Positions 22,507-34,703 of a stretch of DNA of 64,000 bases are shown in pieces (position 1 is the stretch's first letter; every line of letters starts with the position of its first letter). This stretch comes from Glebionis coronaria (taxonomy: Eukaryota; Streptophyta; Magnoliopsida; Asterales; Asteraceae): NCBI GenBank assembly GCA_025667525.1, contig CM046879.1:359804639-359868638 (forward strand). The letters run 5' to 3'. Made by a program: the position numbers and the translations under genes. The notes under the pieces are model-generated. The model saw nothing but the letters and a program-made list of their open reading frames with translations, ran no database searches and was not told the DNA's origin.

Positions 22507-22818
22507 TGTTGGAAATACGTTTTACGTATTAAGAAGGATCAGTCACTCCAACGATAGTCCATGTAATAGCTCGTAGTTTAGTTAACTTTCTTTATCTATC
22601 AAACAAGTCCAAGCCTAGCCTACAACATGTGTAGGCCGGCCCAAACGTGTAAGCCCAAGCCCATTGCAAGGCTTGGGTATATAAACCCTCTCCTTTGATG
22701 GAGAGGGTGTGTGGTTTCATAATTTACACATAGTTCTCTTAACTTTCTCTCTCTAAAAGTGTGAAATCCACCATCTCTTTCTCTCTCTAAAAACATAAGC
22801 AAGATTTACATTTCTACA
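22507..22818 (+). repeat. 5' LTR of element E
   Basis: The LTR is 312 bp, begins TGTTGGAAATACG and ends TTTCTACA. It carries a TATA box TATATAAA at 22678-22685 followed by a C/T-rich stretch. It differs from the 3' LTR at 5 positions. Confidence 0.95.
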
Positions 22819-22820
22819 AA

Positions 22821-22833
22821 TGGTATCAAGAGC
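22821..22833 (+). other. Primer-binding site of element E
   Basis: TGGTATCAAGAGC lies 2 bases after the LTR and is the common plant copia primer site of the initiator tRNA-Met type. Confidence 0.85.
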
Positions 22834-23672
22834 TTGGGATGAAATATAGGTTGGTTTTCGTGTTGTGTATGCTTTCTTAAGCATATCGTAGGATTTTGAG
22901 TCTTCTTTGCCGAATCATCAAAAATTTTCGTGTTTGTTGGTGTTCTAAAGTTGAATACAGTCTTTAATCTTGTCGTAGTATCTTGGGTATCTTGGTTTTT
23001 TGGCTAAAACTCAAGTTTTTTTGATCAAAAGTTTCAAAATTTCTTGTTTCTCATCATTCCGAAATTCTTGCAAGGTTTCCATCGGAAAGTACAACGTGAG
23101 GGTGGTCTGATCGCAATAACCTATTGGTTCCACTTTGCGATCATTGGAGTTAAACACCTTATTCCGACGAGACATTCCGATCTGACATTGCGATCTGGGA
23201 TTCCGACGGCTTTAAGGATTCTTGTGACGTCACTCTGTCCATTTTATTTTAGCAACATTCCGATCTGGAAATTCCGATTTGGATATTCCGATCTGGTCAT
23301 TCCGATCTGGACATTAAGATAGTGTGACATTCCGATCTGGACATTCCGATAGCGACATTCCGATAGTGACATTTTGATAGTGACATTCCGATAGTGACAT
23401 TCTGATAGAGACATTCCGATCTGGACATTAAGATTGTGTGACATTCCGATCTGGACTTTCCGATAGTAACATTCCGATCTTGCATTCCGATCTGACATTT
23501 CGACAATCCAAAAAATTATTCCTTAAAAAAAAATTTGACTTGGAATTTTTGGTTTATAGAGAACATATTTAGGGGATTTTAACATTGTTTCTCGATTTTA
23601 ACTCACAACAACACAAAAATACTTAACCTTATTTCATTGTTCGATCAACTTTGTAAATCTTAACTTATTGAA
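22834..23672 (+). other. 5' leader of element E with CATTCCGAT repeats
   Basis: Non-coding leader of about 840 bp. The part 23103-23268 matches the LTR of element A (16910-17087) in order and orientation. From there to 23500 about fifteen copies of ACATTCCGATCTGG, ACATTCCGATAGTG and close variants follow in tandem. A minus-strand open stretch here only mirrors the repeats. Confidence 0.8.
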
Positions 23673-25924
23673 ATGGAGTACACATCTCTTACAGATAAGT
23701 CCATCCTCTCGGGTACGGATAATCGTCCACCAATGTTGGTGAAGACTATGTATGAGGAATGGGCTTCCCGAATGGAACTTTATATGTTGAACAATGAAAA
23801 TGGACATCTAATTTGGGCATCGGGGCTCAATGGACCATTAGATTATGGTACAGTGACGGAAGGTACGACTACTCGTCCTCGCACAACGGGTGAGTTGACT
23901 GGAGATATGAAGATTCAAGATAAATGTGATAAGTATGCTACAAACATCATTCTCCAAGCCCTTCATCCAGATGTCTACAAACTCGTCAACAAACATAAAG
24001 TTGCCAAAGAGTTATGGGATAGAATTCGTGTTCTCATGCAAGGCACCTCGTTAACTAAATAAGAACGAGAGTGTAAGCTTTATGATACTTTTGATAAGTT
24101 TGCCTATGTGCCAGGGGAGACTCTCAATGATTACTATCTGAGATTTACCATATTGTTGAATGAGCTTAATATCTATGGCATGGCAATTCCTACCTTTCAA
24201 TTGAACACCAAGTATTTGAACACTCTTCCTCCAGAATGGAAAAAATACGAGACGGATGTTAAATTGGCTAAGGACTTGCATAACACCAATGTGGATCAAC
24301 TTCAAGCTTTTCTTCAACAACACGAATGCCATGTGATCGAGGCTCGGTTGTCTACACCTCAAGTTCATGATCCACTTGCTATGTATGCTTTTCAACAAAA
24401 CATGGCTTATACTTATCAACAACCATCATACTTGCAGCAGCCACCACCACACATCTATCAGCAACCACAACAACCATCTTATCAACCACCAATGATGCCA
24501 CAGCAAGAATATCAACACAGTGTTCATCAACAATCTTTTCCACAACAACCACAATATCAGACATCACTATCACAAGCCAACACTTCTCCAAAGGGCTATA
24601 CTCCTCAGCAAGGATATTTTCCTATAGAAGCACAACCAACACAAGCTTTCTACTCTGATGAACTTCCACCAATCCAAGCACCGGTCTTTAATCCAAATGA
24701 TACGCCAGCTGATGTTCTAAACCATCTCACAGCCTATTTGTCAAAAATTGTTGCAACTAGAGGATTTCCACCAACAAACAATCAGCTCCGCACCTCATCA
24801 AATCCTCGACAACAAGCTACTGTTCAAGATGGTCAAGTAACAGTGCAACCTATTCAGGGAAGGCAAAATTCATATGGACCTCCTACAAGGACTAGGAACA
24901 ATCAAGCTGTGAATTCTCAAGCTAGTGGAAATGGGAGTCCTATTGGTCCTAAGAAGGTTGTGACTTACTACAATTGCCGAGGACAAGGTCATATGGCTAG
25001 GGAATGCACTCAGTCGAAAAGGAGGAGGGATGATGCATGGTTTCGTGAGAAGATGTATTTGGTTGATGCTCAGTCTAAGGGGAAGATTTTGGATTCAAAG
25101 GAGTTGGCATTTCTTAGAGACCCAGGGGCAACAGATACTGAAGGCATTGCAGTCGTTTCCACTTCTAATGCAGCTTATCAAGCAGATGATATTGACGCAT
25201 ATGATTCGGATTGTGATGACATTCACTCTGCCCAAGCTGCTCTCGTTGCTAATCTCTCTCACTACGGTTCTGATGTCATCAGTGAGGTACCAACCACATC
25301 CAATAATATTGATGATAACCAACATAAAGTTGGGCATGAAAATGACAACCTCGAACAGCATTCGGGAACTAGTAATTCAAATGATGCGGTACCCAAACCT
25401 ACACATTTGTGTGAACCTCAACCAAACGCTAAGACGGGTATGGAATCTTATGCTCAACATGATTTGGTCATGGTGCCTAAACATATTATTGATCAAATGC
25501 ATATGGCTCTCAGACAATCCGTAGATACGAATTCCACCCTAACTGCTGAGCTTGCGTTGCATAAAGAAAAGGTCAAAACTTTTGAAATGGTCCCTCAAGC
25601 AGAGAAAATAACATGTTCTGAATTTGACCAATTTCGTTTTGAAAGGATTGAACACTTGAAAGAAATAGAATCATTAAAAGCTAATCTTTCTATGGAATTA
25701 AAAGAAAAAGAGTCGGTTGTCAATGATTTTTAGAAACTTAAAATGAATTTCGAAACTCTCGAGTCTAAAAAGGTTTAATCGGAAATTAATGCTACCAAAC
25801 TTCTTAAATTTAAAGAACAACAGCTTTTAAAACAATACGCTTCCACAAAAAAGGTTCATCTTTTAACTAAATCATTTAAAGAACTCGAACTTAAGCGTCT
25901 TCAAGATTTACCACCTAATCCCGG
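23673..25924 (+). pseudogene. gag: Copia gag of element E, N-terminal part
   Basis: The frame starts with MEYTSLTDKS at 23673, the first ATG after the leader. It encodes a copia Gag of the UBN2/gag-polypeptide type (YEEWASRMELYML, ELWDRIRVLMQGT, PPEWKKYETDVKLA), then a Gln/Pro-rich stretch (24400-24700). A zinc knuckle follows near 24967-25008, whose first Cys is Tyr (YYNCRGQGHMAREC). In-frame stops interrupt it at 24060-24062 (TAA), at about 25731-25733 (TAG) and near 25776 (TAA), each one C-to-T step from a Gln codon. The part after the knuckle is charged and helix-rich. Element D cuts the frame after 25924; it resumes in register at 48778. Confidence 0.88.
25920..25924. repeat. Target-site duplication, left copy, element D
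   Basis: CCCGG precedes the TGTGACAACCC start of D and recurs at 48773-48777. Removing D restores a continuous reading of E across the site (PPNPGYAKQ). Confidence 0.95.
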
Positions 25925-26567
25925 TGTGACAACCCTGGTTTTGAGGTTCGTCACTTAGTTTTATTTTGTGCTAGTTACGTGTCTTTACGTGTTTATGTGC
26001 TTATTGGTGTGTATAGATTGTGGTTTGGATATCGTTTCCGGTACGGGGTACCTTGTGAGTGAAACGATGTGTGATGATTTCATGTTCATGAGTTCACATG
26101 GTAGTGACTATGAAGTGAGATGGTGTTATTTGGTGGTTTTACGTATACGTATATGTATTATAGAAAATCGTATTTTTACGATTTACGGTTTAGCGTTTAG
26201 AGGTCTCGGATGAGGAAATTGGTCATATGGATATTTTTCGGGATGGTGTTAAGTCATTTAGGACTTAGTTATAAAGTTTATTTCAAAATTTGAGATTTTT
26301 TTTAAAAGTGTATATTTTACGTCTTTTACGGTAAAACGCGTAAATTTGACTAGTTTTACGGTTTTGAGGTTTTGGAGGCTTTAGGAGCTGAAATAAATTA
26401 AGTAAAATTAAGGTAATATTATTAATAAAAATATTAATAATAAAAGGAGAAAAAAACGAAATTAAATGGGTATAGGTCGGTTATGTGAAAAAAAAGAAAA
26501 GAAAAGGGGAAAAAAGGGAAAAAGGGAACCGGGCTTTTGTACATGGGCCAAGGACTTGTTAAGAAAG

Positions 26568-26575
26568 TATATAAA
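26568..26575 (+). promoter_or_regulatory. TATA box in 5' LTR of element D
   Basis: TATATAAA lies within AAGAAAGTATATAAAGTC and is repeated in the 3' LTR at 33241-33248. Confidence 0.6.
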
Positions 26576-27863
26576 GTCTTTTTATTAATCAAAACACTCA
26601 TAAAATCCCTGGAGATCAAGGTTTGGTCGGCATAAATGGTGGTTTTAGGGTTCTTCATTAATTTTTCTTCTTTCAAAAAATTCTAAGGTAAAATCTTTAA
26701 TACTCTTTTCAATTAAATTGTTTAATGTTTTCTTTAATCATCTTATGATAGATTTAGGTTAGGATTTATTTTAAGAACAGTAAATTAATGTTATAATAAT
26801 GAGTTCATAATGATTAAATAAATTAGGGCTTGTAATTAGAGGGATTAGGGTTAATTAATGTGGTTTATTTTGTTAAACCCGTTTTTAAAAACTGGACAGA
26901 TTTTGTGTCAATTGTTTTGATCATATCGGGAGTTCTATAAACTCTTATTTTACGATCCAAGTACCCCTGGAAATATATTTGAAGTGGCTTTCCAATGAAA
27001 GAAACGAGAACTAAATTTGAGGTAGGGAAGTGGGTCAAAAACAGGTTATAACAGTCGGAGGTCAAAACAGTTTTGTAATCAGCCTGTTTTCGTTTTAAGT
27101 TTTGGGTTGTTTGGGGTACTTAGGGGTGCATTGGGATCTTCTCACGAACGTGACAGATGGTATATATATTGTAGTAAGTATCTGCACTTGGTCTAAGGTT
27201 GTGGTTTAGGGTAAGACCCCTTAATGGTAACAAACTTTTAGTACGTTTAAAATTAGGAAATCTGGAATGACAAAAGTAGATATATGTATATCGGGGCCTT
27301 AACAGTAGCTTTAAGGTTAGTTCAAGTGAGAGGTGTTAGCCAACATACGTATGGGTATGAATATTCCTTTTACAGAAACCATGGGTATGTTTAAGTGGAA
27401 GTTTGACTTAAAGTTTTGAGACCTAAAAACTAGGACTTTTTTGGGTAAAATATGAACGGGATAGTTATTAAACTTAACCAAGTTAAGGACTTGTTAAGGA
27501 AGGGTAATGGGGTGATTAGAGCTTGTCAATGAGGTAAATATGTGGGAATAGACTAGATGTCCATCATAGGTTGATGCGCCATCTTAGTGATAGGTTCGTG
27601 TATTGATTTCGTGTTTTTGGTTTGTTAGCTTGTTGCTAGTGCGAGGACTTGTGAAGAAGCTATCAGGTGAGTTTCATAGTCCCTATTTTTTTTGACTTCC
27701 AGATGGGATGGAAGAGACACTGTGTTGAATTATTTTCTAAATTAATGCTGTGAATGTTTTTAAGGTTGAGATGGACTTGTGTGTACATTTATGTGATTAA
27801 CTGCTATGTGATTCTTGTTTGTGTGTGATCTGGATTGGAAAGGTACATAGGTGTATGGGCGCC

Positions 27864-28126
27864 TAAGGCGTGATGCCTTGGAAAATTTGATTGTTGGTAA
27901 GGCGTGATGCCTTGGAAATTGTGATTGTTGGTAAGGCGTGATGCCTTGGAAATTGTGATTGTTGGTAAGGCGTGATGCCTTGGAAATTGTGATTGTTGGT
28001 AAGGCGTGATGCCTTGGAAATTATGGTGTTTGGTAAGGCGTGAAGCCTTAGAAATTGTGGTTGTTGGTAAGGCGTGAAGCCTTGGAAATTGTGGTTGTTG
28101 GTAAGGCGTGACGCCTTGGAATTGTA
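27864..28126 (+). repeat. 34-bp hairpin minisatellite in 5' LTR of element D
   Basis: Eight tandem units of about 34 bp occur, each with AAGGC, a 5-base loop and GCCTT. The loop is GTGAT in five units, GTGAA in two and GTGAC in one, while the arms are constant. The 3' LTR holds four units left of B and three right of it. Confidence 0.9.
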
Positions 28127-28643
28127 ATGATTTATTTAACTTGAATGCTAGTTGTTAGTACATGATTGTAGCGCATTGTCCATATGTTTATTGGTTTATG
28201 GTATTCACAGCTTATGACTTGTCTTGTGTTGGAGTCTAAACCTATGACTCTCACCAACTATATGTTGACGTGTTTTAGTGTCTCTTTCAGGTGATGTTAT
28301 GGTTAAGCTTGAGAACATAAGTGGCTAGGATTTGGAGAGCGTAGGATATGCATTTAGAAGGAGATCCCCGTTCCTTCTTAGCTTACCTTTATATTTTTTT
28401 GAATTAGTGATATTGTTGGCACCTATATGTTTGTTTTGTTTGTGTTACTTGTTTGTCTTGGGTAAGAGGTAGGACTGTTACCTACTTACCTAGACTCCTG
28501 CATTATTGAGATATTGTCATGACATTTGTGTCACCATTTTATGACATTTGTTATATCATTTAGTTATCTCTATAGAAACGCTATTGTTGTGATGATATCC
28601 ATACGTCGCGCCCCATATTCCGCCATGGTGGGGTGTGACAGAA

Positions 28644-28655
28644 TGGTATCAGAGA
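28644..28655 (+). other. Primer-binding site of element D
   Basis: TGGTATCAGAGA, of the initiator tRNA-Met type, lies 3 bases after the 5' LTR. Confidence 0.85.
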
Positions 28656-31590
28656 CAATGGTTATAGAGAGTTAGGTTGCCTAGTCGTGTAGCCTAGTCT
28701 ATAGCTTAAGTGTCCCTGCATATAGGCGTCATAGGAGTATGTGTGCATTTTATAATAATTAATGTGTTTGGATGTTATTTATTGCGATGTTTTGACTAGT
28801 ATGAATTGAACCGTAGTATGTTCATACTTAGTCACATGTTATTTTATTTTCGGGTTTGTGACTAGTGCGGGTTGAACCATAATCGTCCACGCTAGTCACT
28901 GTTGTATTTTGCTTAAATTGTACGTTATAGTACATAATTTAGTACAAGGTAGTTTATATCTTTTATCGAGTTATTTTACATACCTGAGGTATGTTATTTT
29001 TCTTTTGATGTTTAAGTCATGTTCCCTAAGAATCGTGTGGTTGTTCGAGTTACTAGGAGTAGGTGGATAGGAAGGGTTATAAGTTGTTTCCACTCTTACG
29101 GGCGACATGACTTATAACTGATTATGTTTTCATTCTGGATTTAGTCTAGGCTGTTTTAGCTAGACTATGGATTTCTGTATTCCAAGACTTTATTATGTTA
29201 TTTTTATAGATGGAGTTTTGGACCTTACTGGTTATGTGGTTATGAGCTTATGTGAGTAGATAGATTTATGTGTTATATGTTGTATTGAGTCTTATAAGTG
29301 TCATCATAGGAGCGAGTGCATTGGGGAAAGGGTAATTGTATAAGTATGGTGGCCAACATAGTTATACAAGTACCACAACTTCAATGGGTTCTCAAGTATG
29401 ATTGCATTAAAGAGGATTAGTACATGCTTGTATATGGTGAGATGTAGATATTGGGTATACGTATAATATATGGGTTTATGTAACGGCTGCCTACGATATG
29501 GCTATTTTTATTAGTGTGTTATATGTTTTGGGATTATAGTGGTGTTGTGTGATTTTGAGGTCACACGATATGGTTTGGTTTTGGAGGTGGGCTTTATGCC
29601 TTGTTGTGGCACGGTGAGATGGTGATTACTCGTATGAAAAAACGAGCGTATAAAGCGATTGATTGACTTACGTGTATGATAACGAGTATGTTTTGGGAGA
29701 TTTAATAGGTATATATATGCGGATGTATGTATACTACTATGTGTTAAGTTATGGTATATGGTCGTTCACCAGTTATTATAACTTGAACGTACCTTGTGTT
29801 TGTTCGTGTTTTATGGTGCTGGAGTTTAATGGAGTTCCAACAACGTTTTGAGTCTTTTGAAGTGTGTCTTGTAGCGTATTCTTTGAGTTTCGTATTTCAC
29901 ATGTACGTTTTAAAATGGTGTTTTTGGTTTCAAGCCTATTGAAATAACTTGGGATTTCTTTTGAGATAATGGAATCTTTTGTGTTGGGTCTTACATTTCT
30001 TTTGGTCGGTATATATTGAGAAAAAGGGGGACTTGGAAATCTATTATAGGGTTAGATAATTGGTTGTATTCGGTAAAATAAGGGTAAGGTGTTGGAGTCG
30101 TGTTTGAAACAAGGTGCAACATAAGATATTTTTTTTAATCAACACTTATTTATTTCAAATTCTATAAGACTTTCTTTAAAATAGCGAAGTAAAATTTCTT
30201 TCTACTTACATAGTTTATATAATTGGGTTTAACCGATTCACGTCATTTATAATTATTAATACGAGGTTAAATTGAGTTTATGAAGGTTACACATACAATT
30301 ATATTTTTCATTTAAAAGGATTGCATTAATCACTAAGTTTATTCTTTAATTTTAAAACAACTAGTATAAAATTGTTTTGGTCATAACTTGTTCGTTTTTA
30401 GAGCTTTTTGGATGATTCAAAAGACTAAAATCATTTACTCGGAACATACTTTTCAAATATTCAGAATGTATAGTCATGGGAGGTCAATATCCTGGTCGAA
30501 ATTATTGTACAAGTGTCGTGTTAAAGGTTGAGTTTGAATAGTAGTTTATTTTTTTATAATTTGGGATGCACGGGATACCTAGTTTTTGAGTTGAGTTTTG
30601 AGTTCGTCAAGAGGGTTGTTTGTAGATTGTTTGAGTCACATAGATGTGGGAGGTAATAATAAGTAAAAAAGATAAGATATAAATTCTTTTGGAAAAGTCG
30701 ATCTTTTGCACGGTTTAAATAATATGTCACGGGGCGTAATACGTTTTTTGGTTGCCATTGGGTGTTTCTTGGATTATTTTTTTTTGTGATGGGTCATTTT
30801 GAATTGATACATTTTTTGGGTTTGAGTTTTCTTTTGAGTCTCGTGGTTTTTGACTTGTTTTAACTGGTGCACGTGAAATGTCGTTAGTTATCCGTGGGTT
30901 GATTCGTTGATCGTATCTGATGGATTCAGGATGTAGTTTTGGTTTTGTATTGTTCGGGAGCATTGAGGTAGTTATATGAAAGACTTGGTCGCGCCTACAC
31001 GCTTAAGTAGGTGACCATGAGAGAACGGTCGGAATACCCTTAGTGGGGAGGAAAGAAGTTCGTAGACGAACTAGTGTGGTCATGAGGTCTCTTAGGAGTA
31101 CTAAGGAGATGAATAGAGATTTGTGGGATACTAGCACAAGTAACACGCCATAGAGAGTGTTGTAAGGGGATATAATACCTCAAAGGTATTTATGATTGTT
31201 CGTAGGGCATGTAAGTTTTCCAAAAATTTCCTGAAATTTAGTAGGTTTGCCTATTACTGTGAGGTATAACCATAAATAGAGCAAGTAGGGGAGGTGAGAG
31301 GAGTTGTAGTTAGTGCCTTTCCAAGGCAAATCGTTGATGGAGTGATTTAAAAACAAGAGTTGTTAGAAATTGCAAGGAATGCCAGATAAAGGTTGAGTTG
31401 CCTGGTAGTAAATGTGATGTGGAAGCGGTTGAGTGGTCTGATAAGAGGAAGTATTGGCCTTACAGAATACGTGTAGATTTTCGCGAGTAGAACGAGGTAG
31501 AAATTCACTCGTATTGCCGCTGAGAGAGGATGCAATGAGGACGTAATTGAAACTGCTAAGGATGTTGTATGAACGCCTTGGGTTTACGGT

Positions 31591-31710
31591 TATGCATTTG
31601 GCTTCGCCAAAGCACTAGCAGTTTTCATGGAGTCAATGAACCGAGTGTGCATGAACGGGTATAAACAAGTTGTCATCGGGAGCATCGACGACATCTTGAT
31701 CTACTCAAAT
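31591..31710 (+). pseudogene. Reverse transcriptase remnant of element D
   Basis: Forty codons stay open and correspond to the catalytic palm of Ty3/gypsy reverse transcriptase. They start YAFGFAKALAVFMESMNRVC and end SIDDILIYSN (31681-31710), so the two catalytic Asp residues are present. Both flanks are degenerate, so this is an isolated survivor. Confidence 0.85.
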
Positions 31711-31989
31711 CTTAGAAAGAGAGTGAGGCAAATTATGAGTTGGTTTGGAGTTGTTGGGAAGTTGGAAGAATTAATGGATATTTGAAAGACCGTCATAGGT
31801 CACTTTGTAAGGAAATTGGAATTTTTAAGTAGTTTGGGATACGGACTGAAGGGAGTTGATGAACATAATTGGACATGGGTCATTGATTTAGAGGTAGTTC
31901 GGAAACACGTTAGCGATGGCTGAGTTTTCATATAATGATAGTTATCGTACTAGAAGTCGATAAATGCCATTTGAGGCACGATATGAAAG

Positions 31990-32310
31990 GATAGGGTGAG
32001 TTGTCCCCATTGTGGACTAGAATTGGTAAAAGAGGCTACTAATGTGGTAATGGTGTTTGTGGACAGAATGAGAGCAACAAGGGATGCTATGTAGAAAAGG
32101 AGGAAACCACTAGATTTAGTGACAAAGTTATGTAGGGAGTTTCACCCATAGTAACGGGTGGTATGATTTGGTAAAATGGAAGAGTTGATTTAGAGTTTTG
32201 TAGGTCCATTTATGATCTTTGGAAAGATCGGACCATTAGCTTATGAGCATAGAATTACCTGGGGGAAATGAGTTGTATACATGATACATTTCATGTATTG
32301 AGATTGGTAA
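31990..32310 (+). pseudogene. Integrase C-terminal remnant of element D
   Basis: Fragments ATNVVM, MRATRDAM, KRRKPLDL and later FVGPFMIFGKIGPLAYEHR match, in order, the stretch after the integrase core in chromovirus-type polyproteins. Several stops and frameshifts separate them. I could not find a chromodomain between here and the 3' LTR. Confidence 0.7.
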
Positions 32311-32586
32311 AGGTTGTTTGAGAATGCATTTTGCATGTACGGTTATTAGGGACTTGTGTTAATAAGAGTCTTTGTTTTATCAAAGTGTCATCTGTGAGAT
32401 TTATTGACTGTGAGGTCAAGAGTTTGGCAATGAGTTTAATTATTTTTGGTTTGTATATGTGGTATTTTGAAACTTGAACTAAAGTTCACGTGGAAATGAG
32501 GGGAGTTCGTTTAGAACAAGTATCCTCGTGTGATTTGTTGATTGTGTGTTGATCCTAAGGAGTAAATATCGGGACGATATTTCTAT

Positions 32587-32599
32587 TAGGAGGGAGTGA
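32587..32599 (+). other. Polypurine tract of element D
   Basis: TAGGAGGGAGTGA directly precedes the 3' LTR start at 32600. Confidence 0.65.
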
Positions 32600-34675
32600 T
32601 GTGACAACCCTGGTTATGAGGTTCGTCACTTAGTTTTATTTTGTGCTAGTTACGTGTCTTTACGTGTTTATGTGCTTATTGGTGTGTATAGATTGTGGTT
32701 TGGATATCGTTTCCAGTACGGGGTACCTTGTGAGTGAAACGATGTGTGATGATTTCATGTTCATGAGTTCACATGGTAGTGACTATGAAGTGAGATGGTG
32801 TTATTTGGTGGTTTTACGTATACGTATATGTATTATAGAAAATCGTATTTTTACGATTTACGGTTTAGCGTTTAGAGGTCTCGGATGAAGAAATTGGTCA
32901 TATGGATATTTTCGGGATGGTTTTAAGTCATTTAGGACTTAGTTATAAAGTTTATTTCAAAATTTGAGATTTTTTTTAAAAGTGTATATTTTACGTCTTT
33001 TACGGTAAAACGCGTAAATTTGACTAGTTTTACGGTTTTGAGGTTTTGGAGGCTTTAGGAGCTGAAATAAATTAAGTAAAATTAAGGTAATATTATTAAT
33101 ACAAATATTAATAATAAAAAGGAAAAAAAACGAAATTAAATGGGTATAGTTCGGTTATGTGAAAAAAAAGAAAAGAAAAGGGGAAAAAGGGAAAAAGGGA
33201 ACCGGGCTTTTGTACATGGGCCAAGGACTTGTTAAGAAAGTATATAAAGTCTTTTTATTAATCAAAACACTCATAAAATCCCTGGAGATCAATGTTTGGT
33301 CGGCATAAATGGTGGTTTTAGGGTTCTTCATTAATTTTTCTTCTTTCAAAAAATTCTAAGGTAAAATCTTTAATACTCTTTTCAATTAAATTGTTTAATG
33401 TTTTCTTTAATCATCTTATGATGGATTTAGGTTAGGGTTTAATTTAAGAACAGTAAATTAATGTTATAATAATGAGTTCATAATGATTAAATAAATTAGG
33501 GCTTGTAATTAGAGGGATTAGGGTTAATTAACGTGGTTGATTTTGTTAAACCCGTTTTTAAAAACTAGGCAGATTTTGTGTCAATTGTTTTGATCATATC
33601 GGGAGTTTTATAAACTCTTATTTTACGATCCAAGTACCCCTGGAAAGATATTTGAAGTGGCTTTCCAATGCAAGAAACAAGAACTAAATTGGAGGTCGGG
33701 AAGTGGGTCAAAAACAGGTTATAACAGTCGGAGGTCAAAACAGTTTTGTAATCAGCCTGTTTTCTTTTTAAGTTTTGGGTTGTTTGGGGTACTTAGGGGT
33801 GCATTGGGATCTTCTCACGAACGTGAGAGATGGTTTATATATTGTAGTAAGTATCTGCACTTGGGCTAAGGTTGTGGTTTAGGGTAAGACCCCTTAATGG
33901 TAAAAAACCTTTAGTACGTTTAAAATCAGGAAATCTGGAATGACAAAAGTAGATATATGTATATCGGGGCCTTAACAGTAGCTTTAAGGTTAGTTCAAGT
34001 GGGAGGTGTTAGCCAACATACGTAAGGGTATGAATATTCCTTTTACAGAAACCATGGGTATGTTTAAGTGGACGTTTGACTTAAAGTTTTGAGACCTAAA
34101 AACTGGGATTGTTTTGTGTAAAATATGAACGGGATAGTTATTAAACTTAACCAAGTTAAGGACTTGTTAAGGAAGGGTAATGGGGTGATTAGAGCTTGTC
34201 AATGAGGTAAATATGTGGGAATAGACTAGATGTCCATCATAGGTTGATGAGCCATCTTAGTGATAGGTTCGTGTATTGATTTCGTGTTTTTGGTTTGTTA
34301 GCTTGTTGCTAGTGCGAGGACTTGTGAAGAAGCTATCAGGTGAGTTTCATAGTCCCCTATTGTTTTTGACTTCCAGATGGGATGGAAGAGACACTGTGTT
34401 GAATTATTTCTAAATTAATGCTGTGAATGTTTTTAAGGTTGAGATGGACTTGTGTGTACATTTATGTGATTAACTGCTATGTGATTCTTGTTTGTGTGTG
34501 ATCTGGATTGGAAAGGTACATAGGTGAATGGGCGCCTAAGGCGTGATGCCTTGGAAATTATGATTGTTGGTAAGGCGTCATGCCTTGGAAATTGTGATTG
34601 TTGGTAAGGCGTGATGCCTTGGAAATTGTGATTGTTGGTAAGGCGTGATGCCTTGGAAATTGTGATTGTTGGTAA
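32600..34675 (+). repeat. 3' LTR of element D, left part
   Basis: The sequence follows the 5' LTR from 25925 with scattered differences. It breaks off in the minisatellite after four units, at the GGTAA of the fourth unit, where B material begins. Confidence 0.92.
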
Positions 34676-34703
34676 TGGGTGTTTACACAACGAACTAATA
34701 TTT
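34676..34703. other. Rearranged left junction of complex B
   Basis: After the D minisatellite come 13 bases (34676-34688) that are an exact reverse complement of LTR bases 38774-38786. They overlap, through ACAC, with 19 bases (34685-34703) identical to the LTR end at 40676-40694. Then gag sequence starts at 34704-34706. The short overlaps point to template switching or end joining at microhomology. Confidence 0.75.

Larger units (their letters stand above)
25925..28640 (+). repeat. 5' LTR of element D
   Basis: The LTR is 2716 bp, starts TGTGACAACCC and ends GGGGTGTGACA. A TATA box TATATAAA is at 26568-26575. It carries the 34-bp hairpin minisatellite at 27864-28126. An 81-codon open frame at 25968-26213 is repeated in the 3' LTR and has no protein features. 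Confidence 0.92.
28656..32586 (+). pseudogene. Decayed internal region of element D
   Basis: About 3.9 kb without intact genes. Its plus strand is strongly enriched in G and T over C (in 29221-29280 I count 16 G and 4 C). Recognisable remnants are a reverse transcriptase stretch (31591-31710) and an integrase C-terminus (31990-32310). No gag, zinc knuckle or protease could be placed in 28656-31590. A minus-strand Asn/Pro/Lys-rich open frame at 30727-30963 is a by-product of the base skew. Confidence 0.75.

Noticed and set aside
23244..23506. Two overlapping minus-strand open frames rich in ECHYRNV-like repeats.
   Set aside because: They are translations of the CATTCCGAT tandem repeat and have no other support.
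25968..26213. An 81-codon plus-strand open frame with hydrophobic start, repeated at 32643-32888.
   Set aside because: It lies at the start of the D LTR upstream of the TATA box and is shared only because the LTRs are copies.
27864..28126. Regularly spaced direct repeats that could suggest a CRISPR array.
   Set aside because: The units are contiguous 34-bp tandem repeats without unique spacers, lie in a plant LTR and are repeated in the other LTR.
30727..30963. Minus-strand Asn/Pro/Lys-rich frame of 78 codons in D.
   Set aside because: The composition follows from the G/T-rich plus strand; no start context or homolog is recognisable.
34676..34703. Left junction of B as an assembly error.
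   Set aside because: It cannot be excluded, but microhomology at both joins is typical of real repair junctions, so I keep it as a biological feature pending long-read evidence.
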